Made by a program: the position numbers and the translations under genes. The notes below the pieces were generated by a model, which saw nothing but the letters and a program-made list of their open reading frames with translations, was not told the DNA's origin and ran no database searches. 64,000 nt of DNA from Flavobacterium litorale (GTDB lineage Bacteria > Bacteroidota > Bacteroidia > Flavobacteriales > Flavobacteriaceae), in the NCBI RefSeq assembly GCF_019613795.1, contig NZ_CP080429.1, forward strand, positions 2,544,501 to 2,608,500, given 5' to 3'. Below, piece after piece: positions 28,131-36,345 of the stretch. The first letter of the stretch is position 1; each line of letters opens with the position of its first letter.

Positions 28131-29615
28131 ATGCGTAAAGAAATAAAAATAATCGGCTCTGGTTTCTCTTCATTAGCAGCAGCATGTTATCTGGCTCAAG
28201 ATGGGCATAGCGTAACTATATTTGAGAAGAATACTACTGTAGGCGGAAGAGCCCGACAGTACCAAAGAGATGGCTTTACCTTTGATATGGGACCAACTTG
28301 GTACTGGATGCCCGATGTTTTTGAGCGCTTTTTTGCCGATTTTGGCAAAACACCACAAGACTATTATAAGTTAACGCAACTATCGCCTGGCTACCGTGTG
28401 TATTTTGGCAAGAATGATTATGTTGATATTGATAGCAAATTAGAGGACATAAAAGCAACTTTTGAAACCATTGAGCCTGGCAGTGCAGCCATGTTACAGG
28501 AGTTTATAGATGAGGCTAAAAGCAATTATGATATTGCCATAAAAGATTTGGTGTACCGCCCTGGCGAATCGCCTTTGGAGTTGGTAACACCACAAACAGT
28601 AAAAAAATTAGGACAGTTTTTTAGCAATATATCACGCGATGTACGCAAAAAATTCAAAAACAATAAATTAATACAAATACTAGAGTTTCCTGTACTGTTT
28701 TTAGGCGCAAAACCATCCGATACGCCATCATTCTACAGCTTTATGAATTATGCCGATTTTGGTTTGGGCACATGGCACCCCGAAGGTGGTATGTTTAGTG
28801 TAATTAGTGCTATGGAAACCCTTGCACGCAGTTTGGGTGTAACCATACATACCAACGCTGCCATAGAGAAAATAGGTGTAGAAAATGGTACGGCATCGTG
28901 GATGTTGGTTAACGGCACTAAAGTTAAAGGTGATATTATTATGAGTGGTGCCGATTACCACCATACCGAAACCTTACTTGATAAAGCCTACAGAGGTTAC
29001 AGCGAGCAATACTGGGAAAAACGCACTTTTGCACCATCTTCCTTATTGTTTTATGTAGGTTTTGATACAACAATTAAAAACGTAGAGCATCATAATTTAT
29101 TTTTTGATACTGATTTTGATGCACACGCTATAGCTATTTACGATAATCCTAAGTGGCCTAAAGACCCTCTTTTTTACGTCCGATTCCCGTCTAAATCCGA
29201 TGGGCACAGTGCCCCTCCAAACATGGAAGCAGGAACGTTTTTAATACCCCTTGCCCCTGGTATAAAAGATACACCAGAGCTGCGTGATGAGTACTTTGAA
29301 AAAGTAATACACCGTGTAGAGCAATTAACAGGGCAGGAATTAAAATCGCATATACTGTTTAAAGAATCGTATTGTGTAAACGATTTTATAAAAGATTATA
29401 ACTCCTACAAAGGTAATGCTTACGGGTTAGCCAATACACTGCTACAAACTGCATTTTTACGTCCAAAACTAAAAAGTGCAAAGGTAAAAAACCTGTATTT
29501 TACGGGGCAGTTAACCGTACCAGGACCAGGAGTACCCCCTGCACTTATTTCGGGTAAATTAACCGCAGGATTAATATCAAAACAGTTAAATAAAGCAACA
29601 AAAGTAACCGTGTAA
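28131..29615 (+). CDS. crtI: Phytoene desaturase (carotenoid)
   Basis: A 494-residue FAD enzyme that introduces double bases of unsaturation into phytoene to give lycopene at the membrane. The N-terminal dinucleotide fold reads IIGSGFSSLAAACYLAQDGH with FEKNTTVGGRARQY and FDMGPTWYWMPDVF. The C-terminus has the CrtI signature NLYFTGQLTVPGPGVPPALI followed by SGKLTA. The ATG lies 11 bases after the -7 box of a promoter containing the palindromic operator. crtB starts 11 bases after the stop, so crtI-crtB-crtZ is one operon, with the CarH-like gene upstream on the same strand. Confidence 0.95.
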   Translation: MRKEIKIIGSGFSSLAAACYLAQDGHSVTIFEKNTTVGGRARQYQRDGFTFDMGPTWYWMPDVFERFFADFGKTPQDYYKLTQLSPGYRVYFGKNDYVDIDSKLEDIKATFETIEPGSAAMLQEFIDEAKSNYDIAIKDLVYRPGESPLELVTPQTVKKLGQFFSNISRDVRKKFKNNKLIQILEFPVLFLGAKPSDTPSFYSFMNYADFGLGTWHPEGGMFSVISAMETLARSLGVTIHTNAAIEKIGVENGTASWMLVNGTKVKGDIIMSGADYHHTETLLDKAYRGYSEQYWEKRTFAPSSLLFYVGFDTTIKNVEHHNLFFDTDFDAHAIAIYDNPKWPKDPLFYVRFPSKSDGHSAPPNMEAGTFLIPLAPGIKDTPELRDEYFEKVIHRVEQLTGQELKSHILFKESYCVNDFIKDYNSYKGNAYGLANTLLQTAFLRPKLKSAKVKNLYFTGQLTVPGPGVPPALISGKLTAGLISKQLNKATKVTV

Positions 29616-29626
29616 AGAAAATAACT

Positions 29627-30466
29627 ATGAAGTCAATTTTCGATCAAATTTCCTACCAATGCAGTCGTAATGTAACCAATGCGTACAGTACCTCTTTTTC
29701 TTCTGCAGTAAAAATGCTATCGCCACGCATACGCCAAGATATTTATAATATATACGGTTTTGTTCGTTTTGCGGATGAAATAGTGGATACTTTTCATGAT
29801 TATGATAAGGAACGACTGTTTACGTTGTTTGAAAACGATATGGACAACGCGTTAAAAGATGGCATCAGTCTTAATCCAGTACTAAATGCTTTCCAGCATA
29901 CGGTAAACAAATACAACATACCCAAGGAGCTTATTGATAGCTTTATGAAAAGTATGAAAATGGATTTGTATAAAAAAGACTATACAAGTGTTTCGGAATA
30001 CAACGAATATATTTATGGCTCGGCAGATGTAGTAGGGCTAATGTGTTTAAAGGTATTTACAGGTAATGATGATGCTAAATACGAGGCATTAAAAGCCCCC
30101 GCTATGCGATTAGGATCGGCATTGCAAAAAGTAAATTTTTTACGCGACTTGAAAGATGACACGGAAGCACTTGACAGAAACTACTTTCCTGCATTAAATT
30201 TGCAAGAAATGGACGATAGCGTTAAAAGACAAATTGTAGCAGAAATAGAAGCAGATTTGGCAGAAGGTTATAAAGGTATTGTACAATTACCTGCCGAGGC
30301 TAAGTTTGGTGTATACACCGCCTATGTGTACTATAAAAAGCTTTTAACGAAATTGAAAAAAACACCACCTATGAAGATAAAATCGGCACGTATTCGTGTA
30401 CCCGATTATCAAAAAGTGGGGCTATTGGCAAAATGTTACATAAACTACAGGTTTAATATTATATAA
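29627..30466 (+). CDS. crtB: Phytoene synthase
   Basis: A 279-residue squalene/phytoene synthase that joins two geranylgeranyl diphosphates to phytoene. The first Asp-rich motif is RFADEIVDTF (DEIVD, about residue 48-52) and the second LQKVNFLRDLKDD (DLKDD, about 177-181); AYSTSFSSAVKML near the N-terminus is also typical. Second gene of the crt operon, 11 bases after crtI and 12 bases before crtZ. No geranylgeranyl diphosphate synthase gene is in the window. Confidence 0.95.
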   Translation: MKSIFDQISYQCSRNVTNAYSTSFSSAVKMLSPRIRQDIYNIYGFVRFADEIVDTFHDYDKERLFTLFENDMDNALKDGISLNPVLNAFQHTVNKYNIPKELIDSFMKSMKMDLYKKDYTSVSEYNEYIYGSADVVGLMCLKVFTGNDDAKYEALKAPAMRLGSALQKVNFLRDLKDDTEALDRNYFPALNLQEMDDSVKRQIVAEIEADLAEGYKGIVQLPAEAKFGVYTAYVYYKKLLTKLKKTPPMKIKSARIRVPDYQKVGLLAKCYINYRFNII

Positions 30467-30478
30467 TTTACGCGTTTT

Positions 30479-30928
30479 ATGGCACTTTATATCCATATAT
30501 TGGTTTTTATACTTACATTTTTCATGATGGAATTTATGGCATGGTTTACACACAAATATGTAATGCACGGTTTTTTATGGAGTTTGCATAAAGACCACCA
30601 TCGTAAAGACCACGACTCCTGGTTTGAGCGTAACGATGCCTTTTTTATATTTTATGCTGTTGTAAGTATAGGTTTCTTTGTACTATGGCAAAACAACATC
30701 TTGGAAATCGGCTTGGCAATTGGCTTGGGTATTTTTGCATACGGGCTAACTTACTTTTTAGTGCATGATATTTTTATACATCAGCGTTTTAAAATGTTTA
30801 GGAAAGCCAATAACCGATATGCTAAAGCAGTACGGAGAGCCCACAAAATGCACCACAAACATTTGGGTAAAGACAAAGGCGAATGTTTTGGGATGTTAAT
30901 TGTACCTTTTAAATATTTCAAGAAATAA
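30479..30928 (+). CDS. crtZ: Beta-carotene 3-hydroxylase
   Basis: A 149-residue di-iron membrane hydroxylase that adds 3-OH groups to beta-carotene rings to give zeaxanthin. Four hydrophobic helices and the His clusters of the fatty-acid-hydroxylase superfamily are visible: HKYVMH, HKDHHRKDH, HDIFIHQRF and HKMHHKH. It is the last gene of the crt operon seen here. Its presence implies that beta-carotene is made, but no lycopene cyclase lies in the window, so crtY must be elsewhere. Confidence 0.93.
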   Translation: MALYIHILVFILTFFMMEFMAWFTHKYVMHGFLWSLHKDHHRKDHDSWFERNDAFFIFYAVVSIGFFVLWQNNILEIGLAIGLGIFAYGLTYFLVHDIFIHQRFKMFRKANNRYAKAVRRAHKMHHKHLGKDKGECFGMLIVPFKYFKK

Positions 30929-31040
30929 TCTACTTTTGCATTTAATCATCAAATAAAATAGTCCTAAAAACATAAATGAGGCTATTTTTATGTTACGCCT
31001 TTGCACGTTAAAACTATTACGAAAAAATAAGTAAAAAATA

Positions 31041-31072
31041 ACCCTCTAAGAAAATTTCGTTCCTTAGAGGGT
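31041..31072 (-). terminator. Terminator downstream of the DUF4252 operon
   Basis: ACCCTCTAAG, about 12 bases, CCTTAGAGGGT. On the minus strand the hairpin is followed by a T-rich tract; in the plus direction the T run is weak. Confidence 0.65.
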
Positions 31073-31098
31073 TTATCATAATTAACCTTAATATACTA

Positions 31099-31635
31099 TT
31101 ATTTTTTAATCATGGTTTGGAGCGGCTTTAACTGATCGAGGTTTAAATTACCTTTTTGTATCAGCATCACCATGTCCATAACATTGCCAATATCCATATC
31201 GTCGCCCAATAAGCGTACTACGCCAAAACCATTGTTTTGTTGGTGTGCAAAAAGTACAAACTCATCAATAGCATCATCCTCACCTACAGCATATATGGCC
31301 ACTCCATCTTTGTTAGAGCCAAAACGCATTAGCTGCTCATAACGTTCATCTTTAAGTAAGGTATTTATATTACTACGTTCGGTAGCATACATGCCATTAT
31401 CTAACGAATCGGTTTTAAAAATCAAGATGTTTAGCTTTTCAAGCGATTGTAATGCTTCCTTTTCACCATCCGTTAACGTTAAACTATCAGTATTCACAAA
31501 ATTAGGAGCTATATCTAATGCTACAAAGTTTTTGGTTTTGGATTTTTCTACAAAATACTTCTGCAACGATGGTTCGTTGGTACACGATGCCAATAGTAGT
31601 AATAATATCCCTGCTGTAAAAAATATCTTTTTCAT
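31099..31635 (-). CDS. DUF4252 lipoprotein (paralog 1 of 3)
   Basis: A 178-residue lipoprotein (LLLLLASC, Cys 18, then TNEPS). The body follows the DUF4252 pattern: a line predicting Ser/Thr-rich strands (LEKLNILIFKTD), a middle KDERYEQLMRFGSNKDGVAIYAVG and a C-terminal GNLNLDQLKPL. The residue after the lipid cysteine lacks the acidic surface signal, so a periplasmic side is likely. Last gene of the sigma/anti-sigma operon, five bases after the next paralog. Confidence 0.8.
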   Translation of the reverse strand: MKKIFFTAGILLLLLASCTNEPSLQKYFVEKSKTKNFVALDIAPNFVNTDSLTLTDGEKEALQSLEKLNILIFKTDSLDNGMYATERSNINTLLKDERYEQLMRFGSNKDGVAIYAVGEDDAIDEFVLFAHQQNNGFGVVRLLGDDMDIGNVMDMVMLIQKGNLNLDQLKPLQTMIKK

Positions 31636-31640
31636 TATAG

Positions 31641-32162
31641 TTACTGTTTTTTAGAGGCACTTTTTAACTGGGTACCACCAGGTAAATTCATTTTATCTGT
31701 TAGTACTGATAGTTCACTTAAATCAAAATTACCCGTAAGCGTCATTAGTACCGTTTCCTCGTTTCCGCCCTCAATAAACATTAACAGCTCTCTAATTTCC
31801 GTTTCTGTTTTACCCGTTTTAACATATATCTTAATGTTTTTACCACTATCGTTAATACGCATTAACTCATCCAACGGATATTTTTTAAGGTAACTCGTCA
31901 TGGTCGTTTTCATATCAGCTATGGCTTTCTTATCCGAGGTTGTAAACACTCTTAAATTATCTAGCTTTTTAATTAAATCCAAATATTGTTTAGCCTCTGC
32001 ATTACTCGTATCTACATCTACATTACTCATTAGTGCAAACATTTTCTTGCTCACTATAATGGCAGTTACACCATCTTTCCCATCAAATTTATCAAATGCT
32101 GACTGTGCAAAAAACACGGCTGGCATTAGCACTAGTAATAGTGCGGTTACTATCTTTTTCAT
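31641..32162 (-). CDS. DUF4252 domain protein (paralog 2 of 3)
   Basis: A 173-residue exported protein with a cleavable signal (ending VFFAQ, residue 20), not a lipoprotein. The DUF4252 features are FDGKDGVTAIIVSKKMFALM, LIKKLDNLRVFTTSDKKAI, LMRINDSGKNIKIYVKTGKT and LTGNFDLSELSVL. It shares the short ending GNxDL... with its neighbours and lies between them with gaps of 5 and 21 bases. Biochemical role unknown. Confidence 0.82.
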   Translation of the reverse strand: MKKIVTALLLVLMPAVFFAQSAFDKFDGKDGVTAIIVSKKMFALMSNVDVDTSNAEAKQYLDLIKKLDNLRVFTTSDKKAIADMKTTMTSYLKKYPLDELMRINDSGKNIKIYVKTGKTETEIRELLMFIEGGNEETVLMTLTGNFDLSELSVLTDKMNLPGGTQLKSASKKQ

Positions 32163-32183
32163 TTTGTTTTACTTTAAATTGTG

Positions 32184-32654
32184 TTATTTTGTTTTTTGTT
32201 CTTGGTCAAGGTCTATGTTTCCTATAAAAGATATCAATGTTGTATTATTATCTTTTTTGTTCTCAGTAAAAACAAGTAGTTCGTTTATTTCCGACGGATC
32301 GGTACCTGCTACCATGTATACTTTTACTTTAGTGCCATCGCTATTCAATGTAACAAGCTCCTCCATGTTGTGTTTTCTTAGGTAGGTAGCTACTGTTTTT
32401 TTCATATCCTTAGCATACTTCTTTTCAGATGTTGTAAATATCCTTAAACTCTCTACATCCTTTAAATTTTGTAGGTAGGGTTGTACTTGTTTTGATCCTT
32501 GGGATAATTTAATATAATTAAGAATATTAACTACATTTTCGTTAAGAACAATTCCGTCAATACCTTCTTGATCCTGAAATTTATCAAAAGCTGCTTGCGC
32601 AAAGGTAATAAACGGCATAGCTGCTAATAGTGCTGTGATTATGAATTTTTTCAT
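32184..32654 (-). CDS. DUF4252 domain protein (paralog 3 of 3)
   Basis: A 156-residue exported protein with a signal ending ITFAQ (residue 20). It has the DUF4252 lines FQDQEGIDGIVLNENVVNIL, LKDVESLRIFTTSEKKYAKD and ISFIGNIDLDQ. Its ATG overlaps the stop of the anti-sigma-like gene by four bases (ATGA type), which points to translational coupling and a shared job with the membrane protein upstream. Confidence 0.82.
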   Translation of the reverse strand: MKKFIITALLAAMPFITFAQAAFDKFQDQEGIDGIVLNENVVNILNYIKLSQGSKQVQPYLQNLKDVESLRIFTTSEKKYAKDMKKTVATYLRKHNMEELVTLNSDGTKVKVYMVAGTDPSEINELLVFTENKKDNNTTLISFIGNIDLDQEQKTK

Positions 32655-33103
32655 TTTTTTGTGTCTTTAAAGATTTTGTTTTTAGATTTTTCGTATTCGC
32701 CTAAATAGGCAGCTCCTGATACACCTACGTTTACCTGACTGGAAAGCATATTAAGTGCTTTTTGGGTTTCTTGGAAAGCTACTTCAGGGTCTTCGTAAGT
32801 ACCCAACTCACCTTGTGGGGTGGTAAAGGATGGTACTAGAATTGCATATAGACCAAGCATTACTACAAAGCTTGCTGCTACCGAGAGCCACACTACATTT
32901 CGTTTTCTGGGTTTTAGTGGTACGGTTTTCTCAAACTTCTCTGTTGCCTGTTGGGTAAAATATCCAAACATAGGTCGGTACTGTTCCAAATGGGGCGCCA
33001 CATCTGGAGCTGAAAAGTAGGCTTTTAGCACATTCTCTTCGGCAGTATTGGTTGCTGCGTCAAAATATTTTTCCAGTAATTTTTCAATTTCTCTTAATTC
33101 CAT
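32651..33103 (-). CDS. Anti-sigma-factor-like single-pass membrane protein
   Basis: A 150-residue protein with a soluble N-terminal part (ELREIEKLLEKYFDAATNTA, residues 2-70), one membrane helix (VVWLSVAASFVVMLGLYAIL, about 69-88) and a periplasmic tail. The N-terminal helices and the overlap of 20 bases with the ECF sigma gene upstream suggest an anti-sigma factor, but no zinc-binding His/Cys motif is present, so assignment rests on context. The gene is coupled on both sides. Confidence 0.65.
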   Translation of the reverse strand: MELREIEKLLEKYFDAATNTAEENVLKAYFSAPDVAPHLEQYRPMFGYFTQQATEKFEKTVPLKPRKRNVVWLSVAASFVVMLGLYAILVPSFTTPQGELGTYEDPEVAFQETQKALNMLSSQVNVGVSGAAYLGEYEKSKNKIFKDTKK

Positions 33104-33599
33104 AGCTGTGTTTTTTAATAAGCGCTTCTCTAATTGTTTTTCTGGCTCTAGAAAGGGCTACTCGTACTGCCGTTTCGTTCATGTCCATCATTTTAGCAAT
33201 TTCTTCAAAATCATACTGCTCTACATCGCGCATTTGTATTATAATCTTTTGTTGTTCTGGCAGGGTATCCATAATTTTCTCAACCCATTTCCAGCTATCG
33301 CGGTCTTCCGCCTGTTTATCAACCCCTGCCTGCCCATCAGTAAAATTAGTATGTACTATCCGTAGCTCAGTGGCACGTTTGGATTTTAATTGGTCCAAAC
33401 AATAATTTTTAGTTATGGTTATTGCTAGTGCCTCTACGCTAGCATACGTTTCTAACTTCTTCCTGTTCTTCCAAAGCCGTACCAATACTTCTTGTGTGGC
33501 ATCCTCTGCTTCCTCGGTACTTACCAACAGTCGTTTTGCCAACCGAAACATACGGTCTTTAAAAGGGTTCGTTATTTTTATGAACTCAGATTGATTCAT
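33084..33599 (-). CDS. ECF-type RNA polymerase sigma factor
   Basis: A 171-residue sigma70-family factor. Region 2 lies in the first 80 residues (FRLAKRLLVSTEEAEDATQE, VLVRLWKNRKKLE) and region 4 near 115-165 (LPEQQKIIIQMRDVEQYDFE, IAKMMDMNETAVRVALSRAR). It would direct transcription to a small regulon. It heads an operon with an anti-sigma-like protein and three DUF4252 proteins; this grouping suggests a cell-envelope signal. Confidence 0.9.
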   Translation of the reverse strand: MNQSEFIKITNPFKDRMFRLAKRLLVSTEEAEDATQEVLVRLWKNRKKLETYASVEALAITITKNYCLDQLKSKRATELRIVHTNFTDGQAGVDKQAEDRDSWKWVEKIMDTLPEQQKIIIQMRDVEQYDFEEIAKMMDMNETAVRVALSRARKTIREALIKKHSYGIKRN

Positions 33600-33654
33600 T
33601 TATTGGGTTTGGTTTTGTTTACCGCTATTAAAATGAAGACGAACAACACATTTT

Positions 33655-33688
33655 TTTGTTACATATTATATTAAATATATTAAATTTA
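33655..33688 (+). promoter_or_regulatory. Possible promoter of the S41 protease gene
   Basis: TTTG (33655-33658), 22 bases, TAAATTTA (33681-33688), one mismatch to TAnnTTTG, 29 bases before the ATG at 33718. Confidence 0.35.
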
Positions 33689-33717
33689 CGTTTTAATAAA
33701 ACTAACAATTGCCACGA

Positions 33718-35163
33718 ATGAAAAAGATAGGATTATTTCTAACTACTTTGATGGTTACCGCATTAGCTTTCCAAAGTTGTGAAGACATGGATGATAATGC
33801 TGTACCTGTTAACGATTTTATATGGAAAGGGCTAAACTTATATTACCTATGGCAGGAAGATGTACCACAACTTGCCGACGACCGCTTTGGCAACCAAGGT
33901 GCGCTTAACAGCTATTTGGAAGGTTTTTCGAGTCCAGAATCGCTATTTCAGAGTTTACTTTATGAACCTGGTGTTATAGACCGTTTTAGTGTATTGGTAT
34001 CTGATTATAGGGTGCTGGAAAACTCCTTACAAGGTGTTACTACTAATAATGGTGTAGAATTTGGACTTGTATATACAGACGATACGCAAACCAACATTTT
34101 TGGTTATGTACGTTATATACTGCCTAACTCGGATGCTTCGACAAAAAACATACAACGCGGCGATGTTTTTTATGCCATAAACGGTACGCCGTTAACCGAT
34201 GATAACTTTAGAGGATTACTAAATAATGAAACGTATACGTTAAACCTTGCTGATTATAACGATGGTACAATTACACCAAATGGCGAGGAAGTTACGCTTA
34301 CAAAAACGGAATACGCCGAAAACCCCGTATTTAGAACTAATGTTATTACCGAAGACGACCGTACTATAGGCTACCTTATGTACAACGGTTTTTTTAGTAA
34401 TTATGATGAGGAACTTAATGCTGCTTTTGGGCAATTGGCAGGACAGGGCGTTAACGAACTGGTTTTAGATTTACGTTATAACTCGGGAGGCTCGGTAAGA
34501 ACCGCAACGTACTTGGCTAGTATGATTACTGGGCAGTTTAATGGGCAGTTGTTTGCACGTGAGCAATGGAATAGTAAACTACAGGATTTTTACGAAAGTA
34601 ATAACCCCGAAACCTTAAACGATAACTTCCCTACACAGCTATCCAATGGTGCAGCCATAAACTCGTTAAACCTTAACAGCGTATATATTTTAACCACACG
34701 CAGTACGGCATCGGCTAGCGAATTAATTATTAACTGTTTACAGCCCTATATTGATGTTACTGTTATAGGCGATGTTACTACGGGTAAAAATGTAGGATCG
34801 GTTACGTTATACGATTCACAAAATTTTACTAGAAACAATCGTAGCGGTTCACATACTTATGCCATGCAGCCTATTGTATTGCGCATTGTAAATGTAGATG
34901 GTTTTGGTGAGTATGAGCAGGGTATTGCTCCTGATATTGAACTTAGAGAGGATTTTGATGAGCTTGGTGTACTAGGCGATGCTAACGAACCTTTACTGGC
35001 AGCAGCTATTGCAGATATAGTAGGGAATGGCAGGTTTAGCCTACCTACAGGTAATAACCACCCGTTTTTTAAAGACTCTAAAAACATACGCCGTTTTGGT
35101 ACAGAAATGTATGTAGAGGATGTATCCGAAGGTGGTTTTACCTTAATAAAAGAATTACAATAA
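33718..35163 (+). CDS. S41 family C-terminal processing peptidase-like lipoprotein
   Basis: A 481-residue lipoprotein; the ATG at 33718 (MKKIGLFLTTLMV) is preferred over a TTG three codons earlier. The signal ends FQSC (Cys 21) followed by EDMDD, the acidic surface pattern. A PDZ-like region (about 110-200; RGDVFYAINGTPLTDDNF) precedes the S41 catalytic domain: VLDLRYNSGGSVRTATYLAS, then STASASELIINCL with the likely nucleophile Ser, and the base Lys in GDVTTGKNVGS. It should cut exported proteins at the outer membrane. Own promoter and terminator. Confidence 0.88.
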   Translation: MKKIGLFLTTLMVTALAFQSCEDMDDNAVPVNDFIWKGLNLYYLWQEDVPQLADDRFGNQGALNSYLEGFSSPESLFQSLLYEPGVIDRFSVLVSDYRVLENSLQGVTTNNGVEFGLVYTDDTQTNIFGYVRYILPNSDASTKNIQRGDVFYAINGTPLTDDNFRGLLNNETYTLNLADYNDGTITPNGEEVTLTKTEYAENPVFRTNVITEDDRTIGYLMYNGFFSNYDEELNAAFGQLAGQGVNELVLDLRYNSGGSVRTATYLASMITGQFNGQLFAREQWNSKLQDFYESNNPETLNDNFPTQLSNGAAINSLNLNSVYILTTRSTASASELIINCLQPYIDVTVIGDVTTGKNVGSVTLYDSQNFTRNNRSGSHTYAMQPIVLRIVNVDGFGEYEQGIAPDIELREDFDELGVLGDANEPLLAAAIADIVGNGRFSLPTGNNHPFFKDSKNIRRFGTEMYVEDVSEGGFTLIKELQ

Positions 35164-35184
35164 TACTATAAACTTAATAGCATA

Positions 35185-35212
35185 AAAAAGAGTGGCAATT
35201 GCCACTCTTTTT
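35185..35212. terminator. Bidirectional terminator between the S41 protease and btuG
   Basis: A near-perfect palindrome, AAAAAGAGTGGCAATTGCCA and its continuation CTCTTTTT, with A and T runs on both sides of convergent genes. Confidence 0.8.
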
Positions 35213-35264
35213 CTTTTACCTGTATGCGGATGTATCATACAGTATAAAACACTTAACAAAACAA

Positions 35265-36338
35265 TTAATCGTTAAAATAAAAACCAGCTGGTATTACACC
35301 TACAGTAAATGTTTGTTGTAATGTACCTGTAAGCGAGTAAATGTATATTTTACCATCGGAGTTGTAATCTCCAGCATCGGCTACATAAATAGCATCGTTT
35401 TTTACTGCAAGCTCGTAAACACCATACACCTCTTGCGGTGTAGTGGTAAATAAAGGGTTAGCTGGTAACGAGGTATCCGAAGTATTCATAGCATAAATAC
35501 CATCGTTTATAGTATAATAGGCTGTATTATCCGAAACTACAAAATTACTAGGGTGCGTTGTACCTGTAAACGGATAAATCTCCTCTACGCTATCGTTACT
35601 CATATTAATCACGCTTAATTCTCCTGGCGTTTCTGTACCCGACCATGAGGGTAAGCCTTCGCTCAATACATATAAATTATTGCCATCAATTTCTAAACTG
35701 TTTGGTACATCGCCCACAGCAATACTTTTTACAACGCTACCATTACTTGCATTAATTACACTCACTGTGTTACCATAACCAAAGCCACCTTTATGTGCTA
35801 CGTATAGTTTACCGTTATTTTCAACAATAGCTTCAGGTCCCTCTACAACACTAATTTTGTTGGTAACTGCATTGGTAGCCAAATCAATAACCGCTACATA
35901 ATCATCCTCGGTATCGTTAGGATCGCCCCAGTTGGTAACGTAAGCATCATTACCCGAAAAAGCGATGTAACGCGGATTATCTAAATCGGTAGTAATGGTT
36001 GTAATACGTTCAAAAGTAAAACGGTTTACTACTTCTATTTTATGCGAGTTGTTTACTACAATGTAAGCCGTTTCGCCATGCATGCCCATATCTTGCCCCG
36101 TATCGCCTAACGTTGCCCCACTATTAATGGTAGCAAAAACATTATTTTCTAAAATATTTTCTTCTGAAAGGAATGATACCGATGCATTACCCGCATTATA
36201 ACCCCCTTCGTTTAGTATTAGTAAACCATTATCGTAAGCACCTCGTGGCTCATTAGTTGTCGAATCGTCATCGCTACTACAGGAAACAAAAAAGAAGCTT
36301 CCTGCTATGGCTGTTAAAATAAGTTTGTTGAGTTTCAT
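35265..36338 (-). CDS. btuG: BtuG-like surface lipoprotein, YncE-type beta-propeller
   Basis: A 357-residue lipoprotein from the ATG at 36336-36338 (the longer open frame overlaps btuB). The signal ends FVSC (Cys 20) followed by SSDDDS, marking surface export. The body repeats propeller blades: GLLILNEGGYNAGNASVSFL, HKIEVVNRFTFERITTI, DNPRYIAFSGNDAYVTNWG, YVAVIDLATNAVTNKISV, GPEAIVENNGKLYVAH, NTVSVINASNGSVVKSI. Bacteroides BtuG is a surface propeller of this YncE/DUF5074 kind that captures B12 and hands it to BtuB. Here the gene starts seven bases after btuB, downstream of a cobalamin riboswitch, which makes BtuG the best assignment. Confidence 0.8.
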   Translation of the reverse strand: MKLNKLILTAIAGSFFFVSCSSDDDSTTNEPRGAYDNGLLILNEGGYNAGNASVSFLSEENILENNVFATINSGATLGDTGQDMGMHGETAYIVVNNSHKIEVVNRFTFERITTITTDLDNPRYIAFSGNDAYVTNWGDPNDTEDDYVAVIDLATNAVTNKISVVEGPEAIVENNGKLYVAHKGGFGYGNTVSVINASNGSVVKSIAVGDVPNSLEIDGNNLYVLSEGLPSWSGTETPGELSVINMSNDSVEEIYPFTGTTHPSNFVVSDNTAYYTINDGIYAMNTSDTSLPANPLFTTTPQEVYGVYELAVKNDAIYVADAGDYNSDGKIYIYSLTGTLQQTFTVGVIPAGFYFND

Positions 36339-36345
36339 TATTATA

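Noticed and set aside
30929..31098. Lycopene cyclase (crtY) after crtZ
   Set aside because: The 170-base gap has no coding sequence, and no cyclase was recognised elsewhere in the window.
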